A stretch of 64,000 bases of DNA from Ktedonospora formicarum (GTDB taxonomy: Bacteria > Chloroflexota > Ktedonobacteria > Ktedonobacterales > Ktedonobacteraceae). The notes under the pieces are model-generated. The model worked only from the letters and a program-made list of their open reading frames with translations. It had not been told where the DNA came from and searched no databases. The stretch covers positions 248,001-312,000 of the forward strand of contig NZ_BNJF01000001.1 in NCBI RefSeq assembly GCF_016587355.1. The letters run 5' to 3'. Shown piece after piece: positions 9,414 through 18,594 of the stretch. Both the position numbers and the translations under genes were made by a program. The stretch's first letter is position 1. Every line of letters begins with the position of its first letter.

Positions 9414-9520
9414 ATGACAGCAGCATATGATACCGAGAAAAAGAATGTACTCACGCGATTGTGCCATATTGAAGGGCAGGCGCGTGGGTACAACACATGG
9501 TAGAAATCGAATGTCTGTAA
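9414..9520 (+). pseudogene. csoR: csoR remnant, frameshifted and truncated
   Basis: ATG 9414 follows GAGGTG and opens MTAAYDTEKKNVLTRLCHIEGQARG, a close match to the start of CsoR/RcnR repressors (helix 1 and the IEGQVRG turn). The frame then stops at 9501. Adding one G at the GGG run near 9485 would continue as VQHMVEIECL, matching the next CsoR segment, but this also stops at 9518. The copper ligands (Cys, His, Cys) and most of the protein are absent, so no functional repressor is made here. Confidence 0.75.
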
Positions 9521-9533
9521 AAGGAGCTTGACC

Positions 9534-11771
9534 ATGAATCATGTACCCGAGCATGAAACCCATGAGACATCTACTCCTGAGCCTGGGAACAGTAAACATC
9601 AGGAACACCACCATCATTCGCATCTGGAACGTGATGGACATGCCTCTCCTTCGCGTGCTCATGACGAGCATAGAGAACATGGGAAGGAAAGGGATCATAC
9701 AGCGCATGCTGCGCATATCAGAAATACTAAGTATGTTGGACGCATTGAAGGCCAGAGGGCGCACAGTGAGCATGAAGTTCATGCGGGCCATACCGAGCAC
9801 GGAGATCATGCAGGACATCATGCAGACATGTTCAAGCGCCCCTTCTGGATCTCACTGATCCTGACTCTTCCTGTTGTTCTCACAGCACCCATGTTGTCTA
9901 TGGCCGTGGGCTTACAAATCCCATCCTTCCCCGGAGCGACCTGGCTCGCTCCGGTGTTAGGAAGCATCATCTTCTGGTATGGAGGCTGGGTCTTCCTCAG
10001 TGGGGCCTTCTCAGAAGTACGAGCCAAAAAGCCGGGTATGATGACGTTGGTTTCACTCGCGATCTCAACCGCCTACTTTTATAGCCTGGCCGTAACCTTA
10101 CATCTGGTCCAGGGCATGGACTTCTACTGGGAGATGGCAACCCTGGTGACGATCATGTTGTTGGGGCATTGGATGGAGATGCGAGCCATTGGAAGTGCAC
10201 AAAGCGCATTACAAGAATTGGCAAAACTGCTTCCTGATATGGCCGAACGCATTGTTGATGGGGAGATTGAACGCGTTCCTGTGAGCCAGTTGCGAGAGGG
10301 CGATCTTGTGTTGGTTCGCCCTGGTGGGCAGGTTCCCGCTGATGCACGGGTCATTGAGGGCGAGAGTCAGGTGAATGAAAGCATGGTCACCGGGGAATCG
10401 CGCCCTATTCATAAGCACCCAGACGATATGGTCATTGCTGGAACGGTGAATGGAAGCGGATCGCTCAGACTCCAGGTTGCACATACAGGTGATAAAACGA
10501 TGCTCGCAGGCATTATGCGCCTGGTTGAGGAGGCTCAGCAGAGTCGTAGCCAGGCCCAAGCTCTGGCGGACCGCGCAGCCTACTGGTTGACCTTCATTGC
10601 CGCAGGAGTTGCGTTTGTGACCTTGATTGCCTGGACAATCGTGCAGGGGTTCAATGATGCCACATTGGAGCGAGTGGTCACCACACTAGTGGTCGCTTGC
10701 CCGCATGCACTTGGGCTCGCGATTCCGCTCGTGATTGCCATCTCCACAGCGCTTTCCGCCCGTCATGGTATCCTGGTGCGCGACCGACTGGCACTCGAAC
10801 AGGCCCGACTCCTGGATGTCGTGGTCTTCGACAAAACAGGCACGCTCACGAAAGGCGAACAGGGGCTGGTGGCACTTCGCACAACGAGTAGCAGCAGTGA
10901 GGAGAAGGCCCTTGCGCTGGTCGCCGCCATTGAACACGATAGTGAACATATCATTGCTCGCGCCCTGGTGAGGTCGGCACAGGAAAAGCATCTTTCCATT
11001 CCAACTGCGACCGATTTCCAGGCACTTGCTGGTAAAGGCGTGCAGGCGCAGATTGAGGGACGAATCTTGAAAGTGGGCGGACCGGGTTTGCTCGAACAGG
11101 ATGAGATTCAACTCCCCGCTGATCTGTCCCAGGAGGTCAAGCAGTGGGGGCGGCGTGGGCAGACTGTGGTCTACTTAGTTGAACAACAAAACGTACTGGC
11201 AGCGTTTGCGCTGGCGGATGTCATACGGCCAGAGAGTCGGGAAGCGCTTGCCTCGCTCAAGCAACAGGGGATACGCGTCGCTATGCTTACAGGGGACTCA
11301 CATGAAGTTGCCAATTGGGTTGCAGCTGAACTGGGGATTGAAGAAGTCTTTGCCCAGGTGCTCCCAGAGTACAAGAGCGAGAAGATTATCGCCTTACAGC
11401 AGACTGGGGCGAAGGTAGCGATGGTGGGTGATGGCGTCAATGACGCGCCAGCCCTTGCGCAAGCTGACGTGGGAATTGCTATTGGGGCGGGAACGGACGT
11501 GGCGCGTGCCTCGGCTGGCATTGTCCTGGTCAAGAATGATCCCCGCGATATCGCACGTATTATCACCTTGAGCAAAGCGAGCTACAGGAAGATGATCCAG
11601 AATCTTGCCTGGGCAGTCGGCTACAATGCGATAGCCCTACCTCTCGCTGCAGGTGTCCTAGCCCCAATTGGGTTTGTGCTTCCGGCAGCCTTTGGAGCGG
11701 TGCTCATGTCGCTCTCAACCATCATTGTCGCGCTCAATGCCCAAACCCTACGACAACTGCGGCTAGCCTAA
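9534..11771 (+). CDS. copB: P1B-type copper-exporting ATPase (CPH subgroup)
   Basis: A 745-residue heavy-metal ATPase. Instead of HMA domains, the first 100 residues are very His-rich (HHHHSH, HTEHGDHAGHHAD), a probable metal-binding tail. Features in order: the actuator motif MVTGES, the transmembrane metal motif C389-P-H391 (CPH, typical of the CopB/P1B-3 subgroup rather than CPC of CopA), phosphorylation site D433-KTGTLT, and hinge motif MVGDGVNDAPALAQADVG. It should export Cu+/Cu2+ or Ag+ across the membrane. ATG 9534 has AAGGAG 7 nt upstream; TTG 9528 is too close to it. It lies behind copZ and the csoR relic, with its own terminator. Confidence 0.93.
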   Translation: MNHVPEHETHETSTPEPGNSKHQEHHHHSHLERDGHASPSRAHDEHREHGKERDHTAHAAHIRNTKYVGRIEGQRAHSEHEVHAGHTEHGDHAGHHADMFKRPFWISLILTLPVVLTAPMLSMAVGLQIPSFPGATWLAPVLGSIIFWYGGWVFLSGAFSEVRAKKPGMMTLVSLAISTAYFYSLAVTLHLVQGMDFYWEMATLVTIMLLGHWMEMRAIGSAQSALQELAKLLPDMAERIVDGEIERVPVSQLREGDLVLVRPGGQVPADARVIEGESQVNESMVTGESRPIHKHPDDMVIAGTVNGSGSLRLQVAHTGDKTMLAGIMRLVEEAQQSRSQAQALADRAAYWLTFIAAGVAFVTLIAWTIVQGFNDATLERVVTTLVVACPHALGLAIPLVIAISTALSARHGILVRDRLALEQARLLDVVVFDKTGTLTKGEQGLVALRTTSSSSEEKALALVAAIEHDSEHIIARALVRSAQEKHLSIPTATDFQALAGKGVQAQIEGRILKVGGPGLLEQDEIQLPADLSQEVKQWGRRGQTVVYLVEQQNVLAAFALADVIRPESREALASLKQQGIRVAMLTGDSHEVANWVAAELGIEEVFAQVLPEYKSEKIIALQQTGAKVAMVGDGVNDAPALAQADVGIAIGAGTDVARASAGIVLVKNDPRDIARIITLSKASYRKMIQNLAWAVGYNAIALPLAAGVLAPIGFVLPAAFGAVLMSLSTIIVALNAQTLRQLRLA

Positions 11772-11810
11772 GCAAATAAGGCGAATAACTTCATTTCTTC
11801 AACAGAAAAC

Positions 11811-11854
11811 ACATCCGCCCCTTCCCTTTGATGAGGAAGAGGCGGATATGTTTT
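11811..11854 (+). terminator. Intrinsic terminator of the copper operon
   Basis: Stem ATCCGCC(C)CTTCC / GGAAG(A)GGCGGAT with a short loop, followed by TTTT, about 40 nt after the copB stop. Confidence 0.78.
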
Positions 11855-11912
11855 CAAGAGGCCAATAGATACTCGTAGCCTTCAAAGAGATGAGTTTGCA
11901 ATAATGGAGAGT

Positions 11913-12554
11913 CTAAAACCACGCCTTCTGCCAGTCTTGCATCTGCTGAACCTCTTGGGACTGTGTCTTTATAATATTTTGCCCCAGTTGTTTCAGCTCG
12001 ACACGCTGGGTTTTCTGAGGAATCAGGTTTGCCATATTGATGGCTTGCTGATGATGCTCAATCATCATATCGGTAAATTGCTTATCAAACGCTGCGTCCT
12101 TCGCGTTCTTGAGTTGATCCATAGCCCCCATCATATTCATCATTCCAGGAACACTCATAGTATCGGTGAGTGGTTTTTCATTATACCATTGAATCAGCCA
12201 CTGTTTCATTTCATCGATCTCTTTGCTCTGCGCTGTAATAATGTTATTCGACAGGGTTATGAGTTCTGGGCGTTTGGTATGCGAAGGAACCAACTTTGCC
12301 ATATCAATCGCGGACTGATGATGCACTATCATCTCTTGCAAAAATTTGATGTCAAAGTCTTTGCCACTCAACGGCTTCAGACTCTCGGTCATGGGATCAT
12401 TTCCCGTCGTTGTCGTCGCAGTTGCTGTACTGGTCATGCCGGAATGATCCATACCAGTCATACTGCCCTCACCTGATGACGTTCCCCCACATGCGGCGAG
12501 CACGAGCATAATGAACAGGGAAACAATCACGAAAAGTCCTATATTTTTCTTCAT
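11913..12554 (-). CDS. DUF305 lipoprotein
   Basis: A 213-residue protein with a lipoprotein signal (hydrophobic run ending LVLAAC, Cys about residue 22), a Ser/Thr/Met-rich linker, then two ferritin-like DUF305 helical repeats. Each repeat has the family motif: FLQEMIVHHQSAIDMA and FTDMMIEHHQQAINMA. DUF305 proteins are common beside copper and silver resistance genes, so an extracytoplasmic metal-binding role is likely but unproven. ATG 12554 follows GAGGGTGG; a GTG at 12560 is the alternative. It is convergent with copB. Confidence 0.88.
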   Translation of the reverse strand: MKKNIGLFVIVSLFIMLVLAACGGTSSGEGSMTGMDHSGMTSTATATTTTGNDPMTESLKPLSGKDFDIKFLQEMIVHHQSAIDMAKLVPSHTKRPELITLSNNIITAQSKEIDEMKQWLIQWYNEKPLTDTMSVPGMMNMMGAMDQLKNAKDAAFDKQFTDMMIEHHQQAINMANLIPQKTQRVELKQLGQNIIKTQSQEVQQMQDWQKAWF

Positions 12555-12777
12555 AACCACCCTCTATCCTTTATTGTCCGGTACAGGTCTCAATCAACAA
12601 GCTCAAGATTTGTTTTTTGTCTTTCTTGGCATTCTTCCGCCGATAGGAATATTATAAAAATCCATTCTACTATCGTCAATAGTACGCATGTCAATAATAG
12701 AAGATGTTTCGGGGAATCAGATTCCAAATGTAGGAGAGAGAGTGCGGTTGGAATATGCCCTTCTTGCAAGCAGCAAT
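12555..12777. other. Spacer upstream of the DUF305 gene
   Basis: Contains the DUF305 promoter region. The small Cys-rich ORF overlapping the M56 gene (12590-12871) is taken as a shadow. Confidence 0.4.
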
Positions 12778-13758
12778 CTAGAGCATTAGTGCACATTGCA
12801 CACTGTAGAAGACAAGGACACACAGGCTTGTCCCCAGAAGGGCAAAAAAGATGACAAAGCTCACACGCCATCTCAGATTGAGGTGCCGCTCCTGGAATGC
12901 TTGTGCCAACCCATCTTGAGCACCCAACTGTTTCTTCCAGTGGCGCAATCTCGCGATTCGTTGTTCTATAATCGTTTGCTCATCTGCAAAGGATGGCAAC
13001 GTTTCAAGGCATTTCCCTTGAGACGCCTGCTCAAGCGCATATAAATTGACTTTGAGCAGGGCCGAGGCGAGAGCTAGAGGACGGCGTGTCGTAAAGGCGG
13101 CGCCTTCGTCGCAGGCCAACTCCTTTTCCTGATGCATCTGCCAATACATGGTCTTTTGCCAGGGAAGGAAAAAGAAGGCATCACGAAGCAGGGTCGCAAG
13201 AAAGAGTATCAGATAATCATGGCGTACCACATGCTCCAACTCATGAGCAAGAACACCTTCGATCTCCTGAGGATCTAGATATTCTATCATCCAGGTTGAG
13301 AGGAGAATCACGGGTCGAGTAACGCCATAGGTCAGGGCAACGGGAAAGGAGAGCATGCACAGAAGCAGGCGAGGGCAGGCGATCCCTCGTTGCTTCGCCA
13401 GTCGATGAAGATATTGTTGCAGCACAGGGGGGGCAGGAGAGCCAACCTGGGTAGCCTGTTTCCTGATACGCAGCAGATGAATCGCACGTCTCCCCATAGC
13501 AGCACAACCAACCCCGGCAACAAGAAGAGGAAGGTCAATCCCGAGGAGCACATCCCATGTAGGAAGCATACACCATGCACCCAGTATATGATGTAATCCA
13601 CTTACTCCGATGGCAAGGAGCAGAAACGGCAAGAGCAAGATGCTCAATTGTAACCACTGTCGTTGGAGCCAGGACTGCGCATGTTTGAGTGTGTAGCGCA
13701 ACACCAATGTATTCCCCACCACCAATAGTAGACTGATCAGGCTTAACACCGTATGCAT
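12778..13758 (-). CDS. M56 (BlaR1-like) membrane zinc metallopeptidase
   Basis: A 326-residue membrane protein with N-terminal hydrophobic helices, the gluzincin motif HELEHVVRHD (HExxH variant in ALAHELEH) near the middle, a third-ligand region ELACDEGAAF, and a C-terminal membrane helix. There is no penicillin-sensing domain, so it is the short M56 form. It is expected to sense a signal and cleave or release its partner BlaI-type repressor. Its ATG shares one base with the repressor's stop (TGATG), indicating translational coupling. Confidence 0.88.
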   Translation of the reverse strand: MHTVLSLISLLLVVGNTLVLRYTLKHAQSWLQRQWLQLSILLLPFLLLAIGVSGLHHILGAWCMLPTWDVLLGIDLPLLVAGVGCAAMGRRAIHLLRIRKQATQVGSPAPPVLQQYLHRLAKQRGIACPRLLLCMLSFPVALTYGVTRPVILLSTWMIEYLDPQEIEGVLAHELEHVVRHDYLILFLATLLRDAFFFLPWQKTMYWQMHQEKELACDEGAAFTTRRPLALASALLKVNLYALEQASQGKCLETLPSFADEQTIIEQRIARLRHWKKQLGAQDGLAQAFQERHLNLRWRVSFVIFFALLGTSLCVLVFYSVQCALML

Positions 13759-14216
13759 CAGTCAGGTTCCTCCTCCTCTTCTGCTCGCTGTTGCAAAATA
13801 TCGTCTAATTGTTCGCGCATATGTGAAGCATGTTGTGAAGACTGCAACGTTTTCAGGTGCTCAAATGTTTCCCCAGAGAAATTGACGTAGAGGTCTTCTA
13901 AAATACGACCCACAAAACTCTCAATGAAGGCTTGCTGAGACATGACAGGATAATAGACATAGGCAGCATCTCTCTTTTCAGTCCGAAGTAAGCGTTTCTT
14001 GGCTAGCCGTGTCATCGTGCTCATCACTGTCGTGTAGGCAAGACGTCGCCGTTCATACAAAGGCTCAAAAATATCTCGAACGAGGACCCCCTTCTCAGGA
14101 GAACGAGCCCAGATCAGTTCCATGATTTCTGCTTCCAAATCGCCCAATACCTTGCGAATGCCGGTACGGTCAGTTCGAAACGTGGTAATATCGGGTTCTG
14201 GTGGCTCTGTCGTCAT
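13758..14216 (-). CDS. BlaI/MecI/CopY-family winged-helix repressor
   Basis: A 152-residue member of the penicillinase-repressor family: winged helix at about residues 25-95 (LGDLEAEIMELIWA, YTTVMSTMTRLAKKRLL), then a helical dimer region and an acidic C-terminal tail (EEEEEPD). The same family includes the copper repressor CopY, but the C-terminal CxC metal motif of CopY is absent. Coupled to the M56 peptidase downstream, it probably represses its own operon. Control of the copper or DUF305 genes is a guess from neighbourhood. Confidence 0.9.
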   Translation of the reverse strand: MTTEPPEPDITTFRTDRTGIRKVLGDLEAEIMELIWARSPEKGVLVRDIFEPLYERRRLAYTTVMSTMTRLAKKRLLRTEKRDAAYVYYPVMSQQAFIESFVGRILEDLYVNFSGETFEHLKTLQSSQHASHMREQLDDILQQRAEEEEEPD

Positions 14217-14479
14217 ATGCCTGCCCCTTCATATCATGCTATGGTTACACTCCTGAATGCAATGGGTCTGAGCGCTGTTCATGCGAGCTCTTAAGAGAGT
14301 ATAGGAAACAGCGCAATCTCTGTCAAATCAAAGTTGTTCTGCCAGAACACCTCATCAAAGGAGAAGAACTCAATCGAAAATAGGATGGCATCCCTTTAGA
14401 GGCCTCTGGCGCGCATCCCGTGAGACTCGCCTCCGAATGATGAGCCCCAGCTTATGACCCTCCTTCCCCACACAGATCC
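14217..14479. other. Promoter region of the BlaI-M56 operon
   Basis: No gene was seen. It holds the palindrome CTCTTAAGAG (14288-14297), about 75 bp before the BlaI start, as a possible operator. Confidence 0.35.
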
Positions 14480-14557
14480 ATCATATCTGCTTCCAGGCCT
14501 TGTGCCCTGTTGGAGTGCAAGACCTGGAAGCAGATATGATATTGCTCTTAGAGCAAT
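14480..14557. repeat. Long inverted repeat plus nested hairpin
   Basis: 23-nt arms (14480-14502 and 14518-14540, starting ATCATATCTGC) with one mismatch surround a 15-nt loop. A second hairpin, ATTGCTC-TTA-GAGCAAT, follows immediately at 14541-14557. It lies 3' of the lactonase gene. No T-tract follows on either strand, so a small mobile repeat or an RNA-processing structure is as likely as a terminator. Confidence 0.6.
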
Positions 14558-14603
14558 GTTCTCTACCTTAATGAAGGACCGTTGCATATTAGCCTGCGCG
14601 TTC

Positions 14604-15673
14604 TCAACTGATCAGTTGCACGCATGATGCGCCTGGAACGGTAACGCTCGTCATTGGTTCCCCAAGGGCGCGTGTGCCTTCCACGACAGGGAGAACCGTG
14701 ACCTCACCACTATATTGGTTTGCTACCAGTAAAAACCGTCCATCAGGAGCAACAGCAAAGTGACGCGGCCAATTGCCACCCGAGGATTCAGTAGCCAAGC
14801 GCTGCCAGCGACCGTCTGGGCCGATCACAAAAACTGCTATGCTGTTATGCCCACGATTAGAAACATAGAGCCGTTCGCCTGCGGAGTCAAAGTGAATATC
14901 GGCGACTGCATTCTCAGGAGCATGTACTGGTACTGTTTCGAGGACCTGGAGCAACTCCACATGACCTGCCTCAGTGGTGTAGTCATAGATGAGAACAGTG
15001 TTGTCTAATTCACAAGCAACGGCAAATTGTGGGCGCAGTGGGTGAAATGCCATATGGCGAGGACCTGCTCCAGGCCGAGTGTGTACCTGGGAGTGCGCGT
15101 GTGCTGTCCCTTTGGCTGCATCAAAGGCATAGATTATTAGTTGATCAATGCCCAGATCTGCCACGATGAGAAAACGATTATCAGGCGCAAAGATAGCCGA
15201 ATGTGCATGGGGCCTTCTTGCCGGGCTGGATGTAGTCCGCGCCCGTGGTGCTGAACAAGGTCGCTCATTGGGCCCAGGCTGCCCTCTGGCTGAATGGGAA
15301 AGATGGCAACAGTGCCGCTGCCATAATTGGAGACAACGAGCCATTTGCCACTGGCATCAAGCGCCAGGTGACAGGGCGCATCACCACCGCTGGCCTGATT
15401 ATTAAGGAGGGAAAAAACCTCGCGTTCGCCGAAGGCATCCAGAGTCAGAGCCCAAACTTTCCCTTCTTGGCCGTCTTCTTGCTGATTCATCTCACTGACG
15501 GCATAGAGCCAGCGCCTGTTGGGATGAGCGATGAGGAAAGATGGATGGGTAATACCAGAAGAAGATCCTTGTGGCGTCAATTTGCCAGTTGCGGTGTCAA
15601 AAAGAAAGGTATGAATGCCAGGAGTATCGGAGGAGGCATAACTGCCAACGTACACACTATATTGGGATTTCAT
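14604..15673 (-). pseudogene. 6-phosphogluconolactonase-like beta-propeller, frameshifted
   Basis: The lactonase (YkgB/Pgl, seven-bladed propeller) family is clear in two frames. The first part (15673 to about 15212) runs from YSVYVGSYASSDTPGIHTF to QHHGRG and RQEGP. The second (about 15209 to 14604) continues HAHSAIFAPDNRFLIVADLG through NRGHNSIAVF and GNWPRHFAVAPDGRFLLVAN. The break is one missing C in a C run (plus-strand G run 15209-15212), inside the invariant EGPHAHS motif. Restoring it gives a single protein of about 356 residues, normal for the family. This is either a real frameshift or a homopolymer sequencing error. ATG 15673 and TTG 15679 are alternative starts. Confidence 0.85.
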
Positions 15674-16047
15674 GCTCAAATAGCTCCTAAACTAGACGGA
15701 GACTGGTCTTCGTGAGGGATAGGGCAATCGATTGCTCTTGTAGGACACATATTACCATTTTTTGTAGCTATTTTCGACTGGTGGTCTGGGAGCAATTCAA
15801 CTTGTGCAATTCCCAACGCTTATAGCGAGTGACGTAAAGCGCACTCGTCGCAAACCTTGCAGAACCCCTGACGGATCGAAGCCTTTGCGACCAAGGAAGA
15901 AATGCGAAAGGTGGATGGTTTTGTCCAGATAGGGACCCTGAGAACCTCGAATTTCTTGATACTCTAGAAAAGAAACGACTGTTATCGACACTCTAGCAAG
16001 AAATGAGTGGGCGGAACATCGAAGACCTACCTATCTTTGATGTTCTC
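15674..16047. other. Intergenic region without a confident gene
   Basis: A minus-strand 64-codon frame (15797-15991) has some coding character but no family I recognise. It could be a gene fragment. Confidence 0.35.
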
Positions 16048-16593
16048 TTAGAGAGGATATTTTCCCTGCCAAAGAATTCGGTTGTGGGCATCTTTTGCCA
16101 GTTCACATGCCATATCGTCGAGCTTCATATACACCTCCCAAATTTCTTCCTGACGCTGCTTCGCAATTTGCTGAGCAATCTCTTGTTCCAGCAATTCGTT
16201 TCGTTTGCCTTTCCAGATGGTATCGGCAAATGCAACCAGAGTATCTTCCAACTGCACCGATGCTTCTCGGTCCCATTGGCCATGGGTACGAGCAAAACGT
16301 GTGTGGGTTTCCTGAAAGCCATTCTCCAGAAGGAGCTGCGGCCCAATCTCTTCATGGTAAGAGCCGGGACCGTTCAGTTCGTTGGGATAGGCGATTTTCC
16401 CCACGTCATGGGTTGCGGCTCCAATCAGAACACCTTCTCGGTCATAGACAAGCAGAGGCCAGCACGCATCTATCTGTTTCACAAGGGTCATAGCAACATC
16501 ATGCACGATAATTAGATGAGCAACTAACCTCTGTGGCGCCGCATATTTGGTGAGCATCTTTAGTACGTCTGATGGCAGTTCTTGATACGACAT
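16048..16593 (-). CDS. HD-domain phosphohydrolase-like protein
   Basis: A 181-residue protein with the HD signature: an N-terminal His (LVAHLIIVHDVA), then GAATHDVGKIAYPNE (the metal-binding HD pair), then later Asp in LVAFADTIWKGKRNE. Such proteins hydrolyse phosphate esters of nucleotides or related signals; the substrate is unknown. ATG 16593 has AGGAGG 6 nt upstream. It appears to be a single-gene unit. Confidence 0.85.
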   Translation of the reverse strand: MSYQELPSDVLKMLTKYAAPQRLVAHLIIVHDVAMTLVKQIDACWPLLVYDREGVLIGAATHDVGKIAYPNELNGPGSYHEEIGPQLLLENGFQETHTRFARTHGQWDREASVQLEDTLVAFADTIWKGKRNELLEQEIAQQIAKQRQEEIWEVYMKLDDMACELAKDAHNRILWQGKYPL

Positions 16594-16621
16594 AAGCGAC
16601 CTCCTGAGAGAGCCAAGAAAA

Positions 16622-17093
16622 GCGGTTACAGCTGCTCGTAGAGTTTACCCATATGCATCCTTCCCCTCGAGCCGTCTCCTCGAGCTTGTGGGATTCCCCC
16701 TCCCCAAATACAACAGTTGGTTACACATGGCTGAGGTCGCGATTCTGGAGCGCAATGCACAGCCACATTTTCTCTGCAAACCGGTCAACTGATAGATAGT
16801 GGGAAAGAACGCCAGCACGGTCAATACGCTCGTCAAGGCGCTCACCACAGCTCTATCCCACGGCTGGCTCAGTAACGAGACTGCCATACACCTGCTCTTC
16901 AAGTTCGCCGGAGAAGCTATCAACGTTCATGAAGAAATGACTTGTATCCGCGACGAATGTGCCAGCTAGAGAGGAGGGGAAATCTACACGCTGGGATAAA
17001 GGAAACCCAACGCCCTCCGACAATACATGTACTAAAATTGCTCGTAAGCGGACCCAAACTCACGCAGAGGAAAAGTCCGCTTACAGCTGCTCG
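16622..17093 (+). pseudogene. Decayed reading frame between short direct repeats
   Basis: A plus-strand frame open on both sides of two adjacent stops (TGA TAG, 16790-16795) reads as ordinary protein: FPLPKYNSWLHMAEVAILER before, and VKALTTALSHGWLSNETAIH followed by LLFKFAGEAINVHEEM after, ending at 16969. I do not recognise the family; the second half is faintly like the end of phage portal proteins. The 13-mer TTACAGCTGCTCG occurs on both sides (16626-16638 and 17081-17093). A hairpin with 10-bp arms (GTAAGCGGAC, 17044-17053; GTCCGCTTAC, 17075-17084) lies at the right end. Confidence 0.4.
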
Positions 17094-17226
17094 CCTCCTG
17101 CCCGTGCCATTCAACTGAACAAGAGCGCATCTAACGCCCCTGCGTTTACTTCACAAAGCCACTGGAACACGTTCATCACTTACAAAGGTTGTGGCACCTT
17201 GCAAAAAACACATCAATTCTTCTTTT

Positions 17227-18594
17227 TTATTTGTGAGCCAAACGATGAAGAATCTTACCGTACGCAACAGGACCACGCCGGAAGCTGGCCAAACGGAAAA
17301 ATTCATTGGGCGCGTGAATCTGCTCGTCCTCTAGACCAAAGGCGAAACCAACGGTGTAGGCGCCCAGATGGGTCAGAAATAACTCGCAGACAGGAATGCT
17401 CCCACCCACACGTCTATGATAGGGGGCTTTGCCGTAGAGTTCCTCTAGCACAGCTGCCGCCGCCTGATTGCCCCAATGTTCCGCAGGGATCAGATATGGC
17501 TGCGCCGCGCCAGGAAGGGCACGCACTACGACCTGGACGCCAGGAGGAGTATGCTTCTCGACATGTTTGGCAATTTGATCAATGATGGCGACTGGATCCT
17601 GATCTGCGACAAGACGGCAGGTAATTTTAGCATGCGCTTCTGCTGGCAAAACCGTTTTGACCCCTTCACCCTGGAATCCTCCCCAGATACCGTTGATCTC
17701 CAACGTGGGACGCGCCGCAAGATGCTCTTGAGAGGTATAGCCTGGCTCAGCCAACAACGTGGTCACACCGATCTTTTCCTGATACGCCTGCACGTCGAAT
17801 GGCAGAGCGGCAATAGCAGCGCGATCTGCATTGGAGAGGGGTAGTACACTCTCGTAAAAGCCCTCCACCAGGATTTTGCCTTCGGGGCTACGGAGGGAAG
17901 CGAGGATTGCAGTCAAGGCGTGAATGGGATTGGGTACGGCGCCGCCATACATGCCAGAATGCAAATCACCATTCGCGCCACGCACATCGATCTGCATACC
18001 AGCCAACCCTTTGGCGGATAGCATCAACGAGGGCTGATCTTCGCTATACTGACCACCATCGGAACTGAGTACGAGATCACAAGCCAGCAGATCACGATGT
18101 TTCGTGATAAAGGACGACAACTGCGGGCTGCCAATTTCCTCCTGTCCTTCCAGGAAGAATTTCACGTTGATAGGCAAGGCTCCCTCTGTCTTGAGCAAGG
18201 CTTCTACGCCCAGGATAGGCGTGAGCATATTCCCCTTATCATCTGACGCACCACGAGCATACACGCGATCCTCGATGATTGTCGGCTCAAATGGTGGATG
18301 TGTCCACAGCGCAAGCGGATCTACCGGCTGGGTATCGAAATGACCGTAAATCAGCACAGTTGGCTTCTCAGGCGCGTGGAGCCATTCTCCGTAGACAACT
18401 GGATGCCCTCCCGTCGCTAAGATCTGCACATGTTCTAGACCGGCAGTTGTCAGACGATCAGCTACCCATTGAGCAGCGCGTTGCACATCAACAGCATGTG
18501 CGGGCAGCGATGAAATACTCGGGATGCTGAGAAATTGCAGAAGCTCGTCCTGATATTGGGACTGATGCTCTACGAGATACGTTTCCCATGTCAT
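17227..18594 (-). CDS. M20-family metallodipeptidase
   Basis: A 455-residue M20 peptidase (dipeptidase/CNDP-like). It shows the zinc motif GHFDTQPVD, the Asp ligand in ARGASDDKGN, the catalytic Glu pair in EGQEEIGS, a dimerisation lid with LEINGIWGGFQGEG, and the late motif RRVGGSIPVCELF. The expected activity is cytoplasmic hydrolysis of dipeptides or acylated amino acids. I chose ATG 18594 (MTWETYL); the frame is open further upstream but that extension lacks family features. It is downstream of the LacI gene with a 290-nt gap and may be independent. Confidence 0.92.
   Translation of the reverse strand: MTWETYLVEHQSQYQDELLQFLSIPSISSLPAHAVDVQRAAQWVADRLTTAGLEHVQILATGGHPVVYGEWLHAPEKPTVLIYGHFDTQPVDPLALWTHPPFEPTIIEDRVYARGASDDKGNMLTPILGVEALLKTEGALPINVKFFLEGQEEIGSPQLSSFITKHRDLLACDLVLSSDGGQYSEDQPSLMLSAKGLAGMQIDVRGANGDLHSGMYGGAVPNPIHALTAILASLRSPEGKILVEGFYESVLPLSNADRAAIAALPFDVQAYQEKIGVTTLLAEPGYTSQEHLAARPTLEINGIWGGFQGEGVKTVLPAEAHAKITCRLVADQDPVAIIDQIAKHVEKHTPPGVQVVVRALPGAAQPYLIPAEHWGNQAAAAVLEELYGKAPYHRRVGGSIPVCELFLTHLGAYTVGFAFGLEDEQIHAPNEFFRLASFRRGPVAYGKILHRLAHK

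Noticed and set aside
12590..12871. Cys-rich 93-codon ORF near the M56 gene
   Set aside because: Overlaps the end of M56 in another frame; no ribosome site or family.
15797..15991. 64-codon minus-strand ORF downstream of the HD gene
   Set aside because: Some protein-like character but no start signal or family; mentioned only in the gap entry.
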